Below are positions 57,365-64,000 of a stretch of 64,000 nucleotides of DNA, one piece after another; the first letter of the stretch is position 1; each line of letters starts with the position of its first letter. This DNA comes from an uncultured Eubacteriales bacterium (lineage in GTDB: Bacteria > Bacillota > Clostridia > Oscillospirales > Acutalibacteraceae): the NCBI GenBank assembly GCA_934725425.1, contig CAKVAX010000001.1, positions 124,001-188,000 on the forward strand, in the 5' to 3' direction. The position numbers and the translations under genes were made by a program. The notes below the pieces were generated by a model. That model did no database searches. It saw only the letters and a list, made by a program, of their open reading frames with translations, and was not told where the DNA came from.

Positions 57365-58650
57365 TTTGGAGAAACTACGGATAAAGCCGAGTAATCTGGA
57401 TTCAATTTGTTTTCCAAATTTTTGTTAACTTCATCAATGCTGATATTTTGCAAAGTTTCCAAGTAATTAAAAAGCTCTTTTCCTGCTATAGCAAAATTGA
57501 ACTGAGCTCTTGCTATTGACGATACACTGTTAAATATTTCAAGGCTTTGGCCATAAATTGCATTTTTCACTCTGTTAAAAGTTTTTTCATCAAGACCGTT
57601 TTTGTGAATTTTTTCTATGTGTTTTTTTATAATTTCCGATGCTTTTTCGGGGTTGCAGGACTCTCCCGAAAAGATTACCGATGCATAACCAGGCCCCTCA
57701 AGATACTCATCCGAAAAGGACGCCATGCTTATTAAATCTTTTTTTACAAGTTCTTCGTACATTTCGGAAGATGAAGATGAAAGGCAACTTAAAATTAAAT
57801 CGTTAGATACCGATCTGGATGTTGATATTCTTTCTCCGGGTGCGATGTTTTCCTTAAATCCAAGGCTAAACATAGAATTTTCTATATCAAATTTCTGAAC
57901 AATTTTTGAAGATTTTACTTCGATAGGTTCTTCCGGGAAAAATCTTTCAACTTCGATTTTAGGCAAATACTTAACTTTTTTATCTACGAGCTCCAATATA
58001 TTATCACAATCTACATCTCCGACGACGCACAAGCACATATTACTTAGATTGTAGAAAGTGTTGTAGCAATTATATAAAATTTCGGGAGTTATCTTTGCTA
58101 TAGTTTCTACAGTACCCGCGGTGTCGATTCTTACGGGATTGTTTTGATAAAGACTTTGAAGCAAATTTATGAAAACTTTCCAATCGGGGCTGTCCTCATA
58201 CATTTTTATTTCTTGAGCAATTATTCCGCGTTCTTTGTCTACGTTTTCTTGCGTGAAATAAGGAGTTTGAACAAAATCTAAGAGTATTTCGAGAGGCTTT
58301 TCAATATTTCCGGCGCAGGAGAACAAATAAGCGGTTTTATCAAAAGTCGTGAATGCATTGGCGGAAGCACCTGTTTTTGAAAATAACTCAAACGCATCGC
58401 CGTCTTCTCCGGCAAAAAGTTTGTGCTCAAGGTAATGTGCTATGCCGTCCGGTACCTCTGTGTAAGAAGGGTGTCCTTTTATTTTAAACTTATTATTTAT
58501 TGAACCGAAATTGGTCCCAAAAATAGCGTAGTTTGAGCAGTAACCCTTTTTAGGATAAACATATATTCCTAGACCGGAAGGGTGCTTTAGGTAAAAATAT
58601 TCTTCTTTTATCAGATTGTTTGTTATTCTTTTAGGATTCATGTTTTTCAC
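57361..58650 (-). CDS. M16 zinc peptidase, YmfH-like
   Basis: A 429-residue M16 peptidase. The inverted zinc motif HYLEH is near residue 68, with the downstream glutamate in ERGIIAQEIKMYED near residue 142, so this subunit should be catalytic. The second M16 domain covers about residues 200-400. In Bacillus the YmfF/YmfH pair is linked to processing of exported peptides or proteins. It overlaps its partner by 20 bases and lgt by four, in one minus-strand operon. Confidence 0.88.
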   Translation of the reverse strand: MKNMNPKRITNNLIKEEYFYLKHPSGLGIYVYPKKGYCSNYAIFGTNFGSINNKFKIKGHPSYTEVPDGIAHYLEHKLFAGEDGDAFELFSKTGASANAFTTFDKTAYLFSCAGNIEKPLEILLDFVQTPYFTQENVDKERGIIAQEIKMYEDSPDWKVFINLLQSLYQNNPVRIDTAGTVETIAKITPEILYNCYNTFYNLSNMCLCVVGDVDCDNILELVDKKVKYLPKIEVERFFPEEPIEVKSSKIVQKFDIENSMFSLGFKENIAPGERISTSRSVSNDLILSCLSSSSSEMYEELVKKDLISMASFSDEYLEGPGYASVIFSGESCNPEKASEIIKKHIEKIHKNGLDEKTFNRVKNAIYGQSLEIFNSVSSIARAQFNFAIAGKELFNYLETLQNISIDEVNKNLENKLNPDYSALSVVSPK

Positions 58651-59920
58651 CTTCGCTTCCCGATAAAATATATATGGTGTCTAAAGTTATATTAGATGAT
58701 AATTCTATTACTTTTTCGCGTGTGACTTCAGAAATTTCTTCGATTAAATCTTCAAAATTTTTCTTTTTTTCGTCGAATGCCTGAGAAAGATAATACTGGC
58801 CTAAAGCGCTAAGTTTATCATTGGAACGCCTTAAAGTTTGGGTTAGAAATAATTTTGTTTCTGCAAGTTCTGTATCGGAAAAGTTTCCGAGAGTTATGTC
58901 TTTAAGCTGTTCAAGTATTTCTTTTTTTGCTTTTTCAATATTGCGATTTTCTACGCCGCTTTCTACCAACATGATTCCTTTATGAGAATTGTATCTGGAA
59001 GAACAATAATAGCAAAGGCTGAGCTTTTCACGCACATTCATAAAAAGTTTTGATTGAGGTGTTCCGCCGAATAAAGCATTTAAAACTTTAAAAGCCGAAA
59101 CGTCTGTGCTGGGATTCGCAATTTTTGTTCTGAATCCCATAACCAGTTTTCCTTGCACTAGGTTTTGATTTTCCTTTACAGTAGTGACTTCGCTAGCGGA
59201 TTCTATTATTTTTGTGGGTTGGACCGGGATATAATTTCTTTTAATTGTTTCAAATTTTTCTTTTATTTTTTTCAATAGAGGTTCACATGCTCCGGAACCG
59301 GTCATTATTATTTCTATATGAGATTCTGAAAGCAAATTTTCCCACGCAGAGTATATGGCGTCAGGAGTGAGTTTTTGGGCATTTTCTATTGTTCCAAGTT
59401 CATTAAGGCCGTACAATTCATTTTTGCACATTATTTCTTCGCAGCGCTGACGTGCATAAAATCTTTTGTCACTTTTTTCTGATTTTATTTCTTCTACTAA
59501 TTGATACTTTTCTCTTTCAACATCTTTTTCATCAAATGATTTTCCGTTTGAATTAGGTTCAAATATCATCATACATAACAAATCGAAAAGATTTTGAATG
59601 TTATTTGAAGTATTTGGGACAAAATTGTCGTCGGGGCCGATTGCCGATAGTGTCATCACTTGATAATCTCCCATCTTAGCAATGCTCGAGGAGATTTTGG
59701 ATCCGTATAATTCTTCTAATCTTTGATTAACCATCCTCAGCGAGGGATAAGCTTTGCACCCGTGTGAAAGCAAATCAGGAAGCACGGCATTTGCAGAAAT
59801 ATTTTCTTTTTTTAAAGGAGAAAAAAATGATATTGAAATTCTTGTATCTTTAAATTTGGTTTCAGGAATGTGAGTAAAATAAATACCTTCTTGAATTTTA
59901 AATGCTTGTATATTTTTCAT
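58631..59920 (-). CDS. M16 peptidase-like protein without zinc motif, YmfF-like
   Basis: A 429-residue M16-family protein. The region that should contain HXXEH reads LLSHGCKAYPSLRMVNQRLEELYG, so the metal site is missing and the subunit is probably inactive, as in other YmfF-type partners. It likely forms a heterodimer with the active subunit encoded next, as in mitochondrial processing peptidase. The start ATG follows TTGGAGG. The paired length, 429 residues each, fits a shared ancestry. Confidence 0.85.
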   Translation of the reverse strand: MKNIQAFKIQEGIYFTHIPETKFKDTRISISFFSPLKKENISANAVLPDLLSHGCKAYPSLRMVNQRLEELYGSKISSSIAKMGDYQVMTLSAIGPDDNFVPNTSNNIQNLFDLLCMMIFEPNSNGKSFDEKDVEREKYQLVEEIKSEKSDKRFYARQRCEEIMCKNELYGLNELGTIENAQKLTPDAIYSAWENLLSESHIEIIMTGSGACEPLLKKIKEKFETIKRNYIPVQPTKIIESASEVTTVKENQNLVQGKLVMGFRTKIANPSTDVSAFKVLNALFGGTPQSKLFMNVREKLSLCYYCSSRYNSHKGIMLVESGVENRNIEKAKKEILEQLKDITLGNFSDTELAETKLFLTQTLRRSNDKLSALGQYYLSQAFDEKKKNFEDLIEEISEVTREKVIELSSNITLDTIYILSGSEGEKHES

Positions 59921-59950
59921 ATTTTATTTACCTCCAATTCATATTCTATA

Positions 59951-60256
59951 TTATTTTTCAGGCGGTCTTTTTTGAACTTTCTTTTTTCTTTTTTTCTTTT
60001 TGGAAAGTGTTAAAATCAGACCTATTATAGAAATACATATTAGCAATATGCCACCGTAAAGAAGCAAAGAACCATCATAAATGAAATCGTGAGCATACTT
60101 GGACGACTTAATAAAATTAAAATTTTCTCCTTTGGAACTGGATGCCGACAAAAGTTTGGTACTAAAATCCACAGCTGAAGTATTTAGTTTGCTAAGCGGC
60201 AAGATTATCGCAGTACTTATCATGGTAGAAAAAAATTTTTTGAGTGTTTTATTCAA
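59951..60256 (-). CDS. Small two-helix membrane protein
   Basis: A 101-residue protein starting at TTG behind CGGAGG; a longer frame upstream lacks a ribosome site. Hydrophobic segments lie near residues 8-26 and 64-88, the second followed by a strongly basic tail of lysines. The N-terminal segment may be a signal peptide. It leads the M16-M16-lgt operon. No family is recognised. Confidence 0.55.
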   Translation of the reverse strand: MNKTLKKFFSTMISTAIILPLSKLNTSAVDFSTKLLSASSSKGENFNFIKSSKYAHDFIYDGSLLLYGGILLICISIIGLILTLSKKKKRKKKVQKRPPEK

Positions 60257-60364
60257 TGTTATAACCTCCGAAATTTTGCATATAAATTTGTATGTTATAT
60301 TATAATTTTGATTACTATATAAGAGTTTATACAATAACTGAAAATTTTTCAATTATAATTATTT

Positions 60365-60393
60365 TTGAAATTTATTTCACATTGTATTATACT
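60365..60393 (+). promoter_or_regulatory. Promoter of cdd
   Basis: TTGAAA (60365-60370), a 17-base spacer and TATACT (60388-60393), 45 bases before the TTG start. Confidence 0.62.
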
Positions 60394-60438
60394 ATAGAAA
60401 TTGAGACTATAAACAAATTTGGAAGGAGATTTTTTGAA

Positions 60439-60852
60439 TTGGAATATACAAAATCATTAATTCGCAAAGCTTTGGAATCACGCAAAAACGCATATACACC
60501 TTATTCTCATTTTAAAGTAGGCGCGGCGCTTCTTACGAGTGACGACAAAGTATACGGAGGATTCAATATAGAGTGTGCAGCTTATTCTGTGTGTAATTGT
60601 GCGGAAAGGACGGCTTTATTTAGAGCTGTATACGACGGACATAAAAATTTCAAAGCCATTGCAGTGGTTGGAGGAAAAGAAGGCCAGGAGATAGATTCCT
60701 ATGCTCCGCCGTGCGGAATGTGCCGTCAAGCGCTAAGAGAATTTGTGGATCCCAAGGAATTTAATGTTATACTTGCGAAAAATGAAAATGAGTTTGAAGT
60801 TTATACACTTGAAGATTTGTTGCCGATTAGTTTTGGCCCAAGCAATCTGTAG
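60439..60852 (+). CDS. cdd: Cytidine deaminase
   Basis: A 137-residue homotetrameric-type cytidine deaminase, which converts cytidine and deoxycytidine to uridine forms in pyrimidine salvage. YTPYSHFKVGAAL, the CAERTA motif with the zinc cysteine and catalytic glutamate, and PPCGMCRQ with the other two cysteine ligands are present. The start is a TTG behind AAGGAGA; the longer upstream frame is not supported. It may share a transcript with the transketolase pair that follows after 26 bases. Confidence 0.94.
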   Translation: MEYTKSLIRKALESRKNAYTPYSHFKVGAALLTSDDKVYGGFNIECAAYSVCNCAERTALFRAVYDGHKNFKAIAVVGGKEGQEIDSYAPPCGMCRQALREFVDPKEFNVILAKNENEFEVYTLEDLLPISFGPSNL

Positions 60853-60878
60853 TATAAAATAAATTGGAGGAAATACTG

Positions 60879-61691
60879 TTGAATTTAAAAGAAAAATGTA
60901 TCGAAATAAGGAAGAGTATCTTGACAGAGATAGGCACCTTGGGTGTAGGGCATTTGGGTGGCTCTCTTTCCATAGTTGAGCTGCTTGTGACTTTGTATAA
61001 TAATCACATGAATGTAGACCCTAAAGACCCTAAAAAAGAAGGAAGAGACAGATTGGTAGTATCGAAAGGTCATAGTGGCCCTGCGGTTTATGCTGTTCTT
61101 GCTGATTTAGGATATTTTCCGAAAGATTGGTTATTGACTCTTAATAAACCCGGGACTAATTTGCCAAGTCACTGCGATATGAATCGTACTCCCGGAATCG
61201 ATATGACTACCGGCTCTTTAGGCCAAGGCTTTTCTTGTGCTGTTGGAATAGCTCTTGCTTCAAAATTAAAATCTGACGGTGCTAAAATTTACACCATAAT
61301 AGGTGACGGAGAAACTCAAGAAGGACAAATTTGGGAAGCTGCTATGTTTGCCTCTCACAAAAATTTAAATAATTTGATTGCTTTTACAGATTACAACAAA
61401 CTTCAGTTGGATGGAGAAGTAAAAGATATCTGTGGCATAGAACCCCTCGATAAAAAATGGGAAGCTTTTGGATGGAATGTTTTGACCGTAGATGACGGAA
61501 ATGATTGTGAAAAGATAAACGAGGCTATTTTAGAATCAAAAAATTCAGATAAGCCTGTAATGATAATACTGAATACAGTGAAAGGTTCCGGAATCAAATT
61601 TGCAGAAGACGCCGGAGTCTCTAATCATAGCATGAACGTAAGTAAAGAGATGTTTGAAAAGGGCATGCAGGAATTGGGAGGCAAATGTTAA
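60879..61691 (+). CDS. Transketolase, N-terminal (thiamine-binding) subunit
   Basis: A 270-residue N-terminal half of a split transketolase. The segment VGHLGGSLSIVELL, GHSGPAVYA and the ThDP-binding GDGETQEGQIWEA motif followed by DYNKLQLDG are conserved. It transfers two-carbon units between pentose phosphates when paired with the C-terminal subunit encoded by the next gene. The TTG at 60879 is chosen because the GGAGG site lies just ahead; an earlier TTG overlaps that site. The stop overlaps the next ATG by one base. Confidence 0.93.
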   Translation: MNLKEKCIEIRKSILTEIGTLGVGHLGGSLSIVELLVTLYNNHMNVDPKDPKKEGRDRLVVSKGHSGPAVYAVLADLGYFPKDWLLTLNKPGTNLPSHCDMNRTPGIDMTTGSLGQGFSCAVGIALASKLKSDGAKIYTIIGDGETQEGQIWEAAMFASHKNLNNLIAFTDYNKLQLDGEVKDICGIEPLDKKWEAFGWNVLTVDDGNDCEKINEAILESKNSDKPVMIILNTVKGSGIKFAEDAGVSNHSMNVSKEMFEKGMQELGGKC

Positions 61692-62620
61692 TGGAAATGA
61701 GAGAGCTTTTTTCAAATGAAATTGAAAAAATAATGAATGAAAATGATAATATAGTAGTTTTAAATGCAGACTTAGCTAAACCAAACGGATTTGGAAATTT
61801 GCAAAAAAAATACCCCGAAAAAGTCATTAACGTTGGAATAGCAGAGCAAAATATGGCATGTATCGCCGCCGGAATGAGCAGCTATGGATATATTCCGTTT
61901 ATTTGCACTTTTACACCTTTTGCTTCCAGAAGAATATGCGATCAAATCGCTATATCTATTTGTTATGCGAAACAAAACGTTAAAATAATAGGAACTGACC
62001 CCGGAATAAGTGCTGAATATAACGGTGGAACGCATATGAGCATGGAGGATATAGGGGTTCTGAGAAGTATACCTAATATGGTCATATTTGAGCCTGTTGA
62101 TAATAATCAGTTAAGAAATTTATTGCCTCAAATTATAGATTATAAAGGTCCGGTATATATAAGAATGTTTAGAAAAACTACTCCGGATATATTTAGTGAA
62201 GATGAAAAATTTAATTTATTTAAATCTAAAATTATTAAATCGGGTGAAGATGTTAGTATTTTCTGCTCCGGAATTATGGTATCGGAAGTTTTGGAGGCAA
62301 ATAAGGAGCTTGAAAAACTAGGCATAAATGCAGAGATAATTAATGTTCATACAATTAAGCCACTTGACGAGGAAACCGTTATAAATTCCGCTAAAAAGAC
62401 AAAAGCTGTTGTTACTGCGGAAAATCACAATATAATAGGTGGTTTAAGGTCTGCCGTTGCCGAAACTCTTAGTGAGAATTGCCCTGTTCCTTTGAGAAGT
62501 ATCGGCGTTCGTGACACATTTGGTCAAGTTGGAAAAATGCCGTTTTTGAAAGAAACTTACAATATGACTGCTGAAGATATTGTGAATGCAGTTTTATCAG
62601 TTTTGAAGATGAAAAAATAA
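61691..62620 (+). CDS. Transketolase, C-terminal subunit
   Basis: A 309-residue C-terminal half with the pyrimidine-binding and C-terminal domains. NVGIAEQNMACIAAG near residue 48 holds the catalytic glutamate; GTHMSMEDIGVLRSIPNM follows near residue 115. The ATG at 61691 overlaps the previous stop (TAATG), has GGAGG at nine bases, and is preferred over an ATG six bases earlier. The pair restores a full transketolase for the non-oxidative pentose phosphate pathway, which also feeds Prs. Confidence 0.94.
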   Translation: MEMRELFSNEIEKIMNENDNIVVLNADLAKPNGFGNLQKKYPEKVINVGIAEQNMACIAAGMSSYGYIPFICTFTPFASRRICDQIAISICYAKQNVKIIGTDPGISAEYNGGTHMSMEDIGVLRSIPNMVIFEPVDNNQLRNLLPQIIDYKGPVYIRMFRKTTPDIFSEDEKFNLFKSKIIKSGEDVSIFCSGIMVSEVLEANKELEKLGINAEIINVHTIKPLDEETVINSAKKTKAVVTAENHNIIGGLRSAVAETLSENCPVPLRSIGVRDTFGQVGKMPFLKETYNMTAEDIVNAVLSVLKMKK

Positions 62621-62629
62621 TCTTTTATA

Positions 62630-62658
62630 TTGAAATATTTATAATAAAGTTGTAAAAT
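62630..62658 (+). promoter_or_regulatory. Promoter of glmU
   Basis: TTGAAA (62630-62635), a 17-base spacer and TAAAAT (62653-62658), about 60 bases before the TTG start. Confidence 0.55.
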
Positions 62659-62719
62659 AATTATCGTTATTTTATTTTGTTTTACGTATAACTTATTTCC
62701 GGATATAGGAGTGAATTTC

Positions 62720-63745
62720 TTGGATAATGTTTGTTGCGTTATTTTAGCGGCCGGAGAAGGAAAAAGGATGAAATCCAATATTCCTAAGGTGTTGTCTTCG
62801 GTACTTTTTGAACCCATGGTGGGGTGGGTGGTTAATGCTGTAGTAAAAAGCAATATAAGTAATATTTGTGTAGTTACGGGATACAAACACGAATTAGTTC
62901 AGAAGTATCTTGAAGGTTTAGAACACAATTTAGAAACTGTCATACAGGAAGAAAGAAAAGGTACGGCTCATGCTGTTATGACCGCAGGAAATTTTTTGAA
63001 AAAGCATATAGACGGTGATGTTTTGATTTTAGGCGGCGACGCCCCGTTTATTGACAAAGCAACTATAATAAAAGCTTATAAAATTCATAAAAATTCAAAT
63101 AATTCTGCTACCATTATTTCTTCCAGAATAGAAAATCCCACAGGATATGGCAGAATTATAAGAGAACAAAAAGATTATAATGTCGAGGCGATAGTTGAAG
63201 AAAAAGATGCCACATTTAGTCAAAAATCAATAAAAGAAATAAATTCGGGAGCATATTGGTTTAAGGTGAGAGATTTATTGGAATTTATTTACAGCGTGAC
63301 TGATAATACCTCCCAAAATGAATTTTATTTGACCTCAGTTATAGAGCTTTTAATTAAGGGCGGGAAAAGAGTTGATGCGTTTGAAGCTTCTTCTCCCGAT
63401 GTAGCTTTAGGGGCAAATGACACATGCCAACTTCAGAAATTAAATGAAATCGCTCGTAAAAAAGTTCTGGATGGCTTAATTGAAAATGGAGTTAAAATTC
63501 CATGTACAGACGGTATAATTGTAGGAAGATGGGTTCAAGTAGGTTCAGGCACTACGATTTTGCCCAGTACTATACTTACCGGCAAAACTATAATTGGTAG
63601 AGAATGCATTATAGGTCCTTGCACTCAGATTATTGATTCTTCAATAGGTGATAACACAGTAGTTAATAACAGTTATTGTAAAAGTAGCGTTATTAAAGAC
63701 AATCAAAAAATCGGACCGTTTGCATCTTTTTATAAAATTAAGTAA
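62720..63745 (+). CDS. glmU: Truncated GlmU: UDP-GlcNAc pyrophosphorylase domain with a short beta-helix stub
   Basis: A 341-residue protein; normal GlmU has about 455. The uridyltransferase domain is complete: LAAGEGKRMKSNIPKV, the GDAPFI segment, NEFYLTSVIELL. The left-handed beta helix starts (GIIVGRWVQVGSGTTI, IGRECIIGPCTQI) but stops at IGPFASFYKIK, before the acetyl-CoA and glucosamine-phosphate binding residues, including the arginine, lysine and histidine of the active site. The next gene begins 51 bases later, so no remnant follows. Translation starts at TTG behind AGGAG. It should make UDP-GlcNAc from GlcNAc-1-phosphate only. prs follows, as in Bacillus. Confidence 0.9.
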   Translation: MDNVCCVILAAGEGKRMKSNIPKVLSSVLFEPMVGWVVNAVVKSNISNICVVTGYKHELVQKYLEGLEHNLETVIQEERKGTAHAVMTAGNFLKKHIDGDVLILGGDAPFIDKATIIKAYKIHKNSNNSATIISSRIENPTGYGRIIREQKDYNVEAIVEEKDATFSQKSIKEINSGAYWFKVRDLLEFIYSVTDNTSQNEFYLTSVIELLIKGGKRVDAFEASSPDVALGANDTCQLQKLNEIARKKVLDGLIENGVKIPCTDGIIVGRWVQVGSGTTILPSTILTGKTIIGRECIIGPCTQIIDSSIGDNTVVNNSYCKSSVIKDNQKIGPFASFYKIK

Positions 63746-63796
63746 AGCGTAAATTTTGCTTTGCAGATGTTAAAAACAATAAAGGAGAGATAAAAT

Positions 63797-64000
63797 ATGG
63801 AATGTCAGGGGCGAGATTTAAGAATTTTTTCAGCCAATTCAAATCCAAATTTAGCTAAGGATATAGCAAAAGAGTTAGGGTGTGAACTAGGAAAATCAGA
63901 AGTTAAACGTTTTAGTGATGGTGAAATTTCTGTGTCTATCCATGAATCTGTGAGGGGTGCAGATTGTTTTATAGTCCAATCCACTTGTGATCCTGTAAAC
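63797..64000 (+). CDS. prs: Ribose-phosphate pyrophosphokinase, cut by the window end
   Basis: The first 68 residues of Prs, which makes PRPP from ribose-5-phosphate and ATP. LRIFSANSNPNLAKDIAKEL, GKSEVKRFSDGEISV and the start of the VRGADCFIVQS segment match the N-terminal domain. The ATG follows AAGGAGAG. The frame is still open at base 64000, so the gene continues beyond the window. The glmU-prs order is a standard Firmicute arrangement. Confidence 0.95.
   Translation, partial: MECQGRDLRIFSANSNPNLAKDIAKELGCELGKSEVKRFSDGEISVSIHESVRGADCFIVQSTCDPVN

Overview
This is a 64 kb stretch of AT-rich chromosome from a low-GC, endospore-forming Firmicute, most likely a member of the Clostridia near the Oscillospirales. 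The sporulation protein YqfD, the spore-coat operon cotJABC, YqzL, IreB, an FHA-SEDS protein with its partner PBP, and the YmfF/YmfH peptidase pair all point that way. So do consensus sigma-A promoters, strong GGAGG ribosome binding sites and frequent TTG starts. Several features (no phoH beside ybeY, a GlmU without its acetyltransferase half, many unrecognised lysine-rich or secreted proteins) hint at a reduced or host-associated lifestyle, but that is inference. No tRNA, rRNA, CRISPR array or insertion sequence was seen.

Layout. 1-4.1 kb: the classic yqfD-ybeY-dgkA-era-yqzL-recO cluster. 4.1-6.5 kb: feoAB iron uptake on the minus strand. 6.6-10.2 kb: a two-gene minus-strand operon with a perfect consensus promoter. 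It encodes a contractile-injection-system (CIS) tube-type protein and a 965-residue low-complexity protein, and it is the most unusual locus in the window. 10.4-14 kb: lipoprotein, two-component system, prmC. 14-19.7 kb: tgt and queA (queuosine) around a minus-strand asd-dapA-dapB lysine/diaminopimelate operon. 19.7-30.8 kb: translation and housekeeping genes (rpsB with a structured leader, tsf, pgi, rpmF, der, plsY, typA, rplS, two tandem lepB), interrupted by an unknown gene whose promoter spacer is an (AT)9 microsatellite.

31-34.7 kb: an NMT1/SsuA-type ABC importer, then cotJABC. 34.8-39.9 kb: an accessory island with two unrecognised secreted proteins, a candidate small RNA with its own promoter and terminator, a 52-codon ORF, a large serine recombinase, a WYL-like/NUDIX fusion and a second structured RNA candidate. 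39.9-41.7 kb: minus-strand ireB, aroQ, a yqeG-type phosphatase and an rpsU with a long acidic N-terminal insertion.

41.9-53.1 kb: a surface-glycan cluster (two glycosyltransferases, LicD, TarI, TarJ, a Wzy-like polymerase/ligase, a Wzx-like flippase) followed by FHA-SEDS and a class B PBP. Together they suggest a ribitol-phosphate-containing, LicD-modified polymer made beside a peptidoglycan synthase. 53.2-56.5 kb: a BcrA-type ABC exporter and an S41 peptidase carrying a double-glycine leader. 56.5-60.3 kb (minus): small membrane protein, two M16 peptidases, lgt. 60.4-64 kb: cdd, split transketolase, truncated glmU, and the start of prs.
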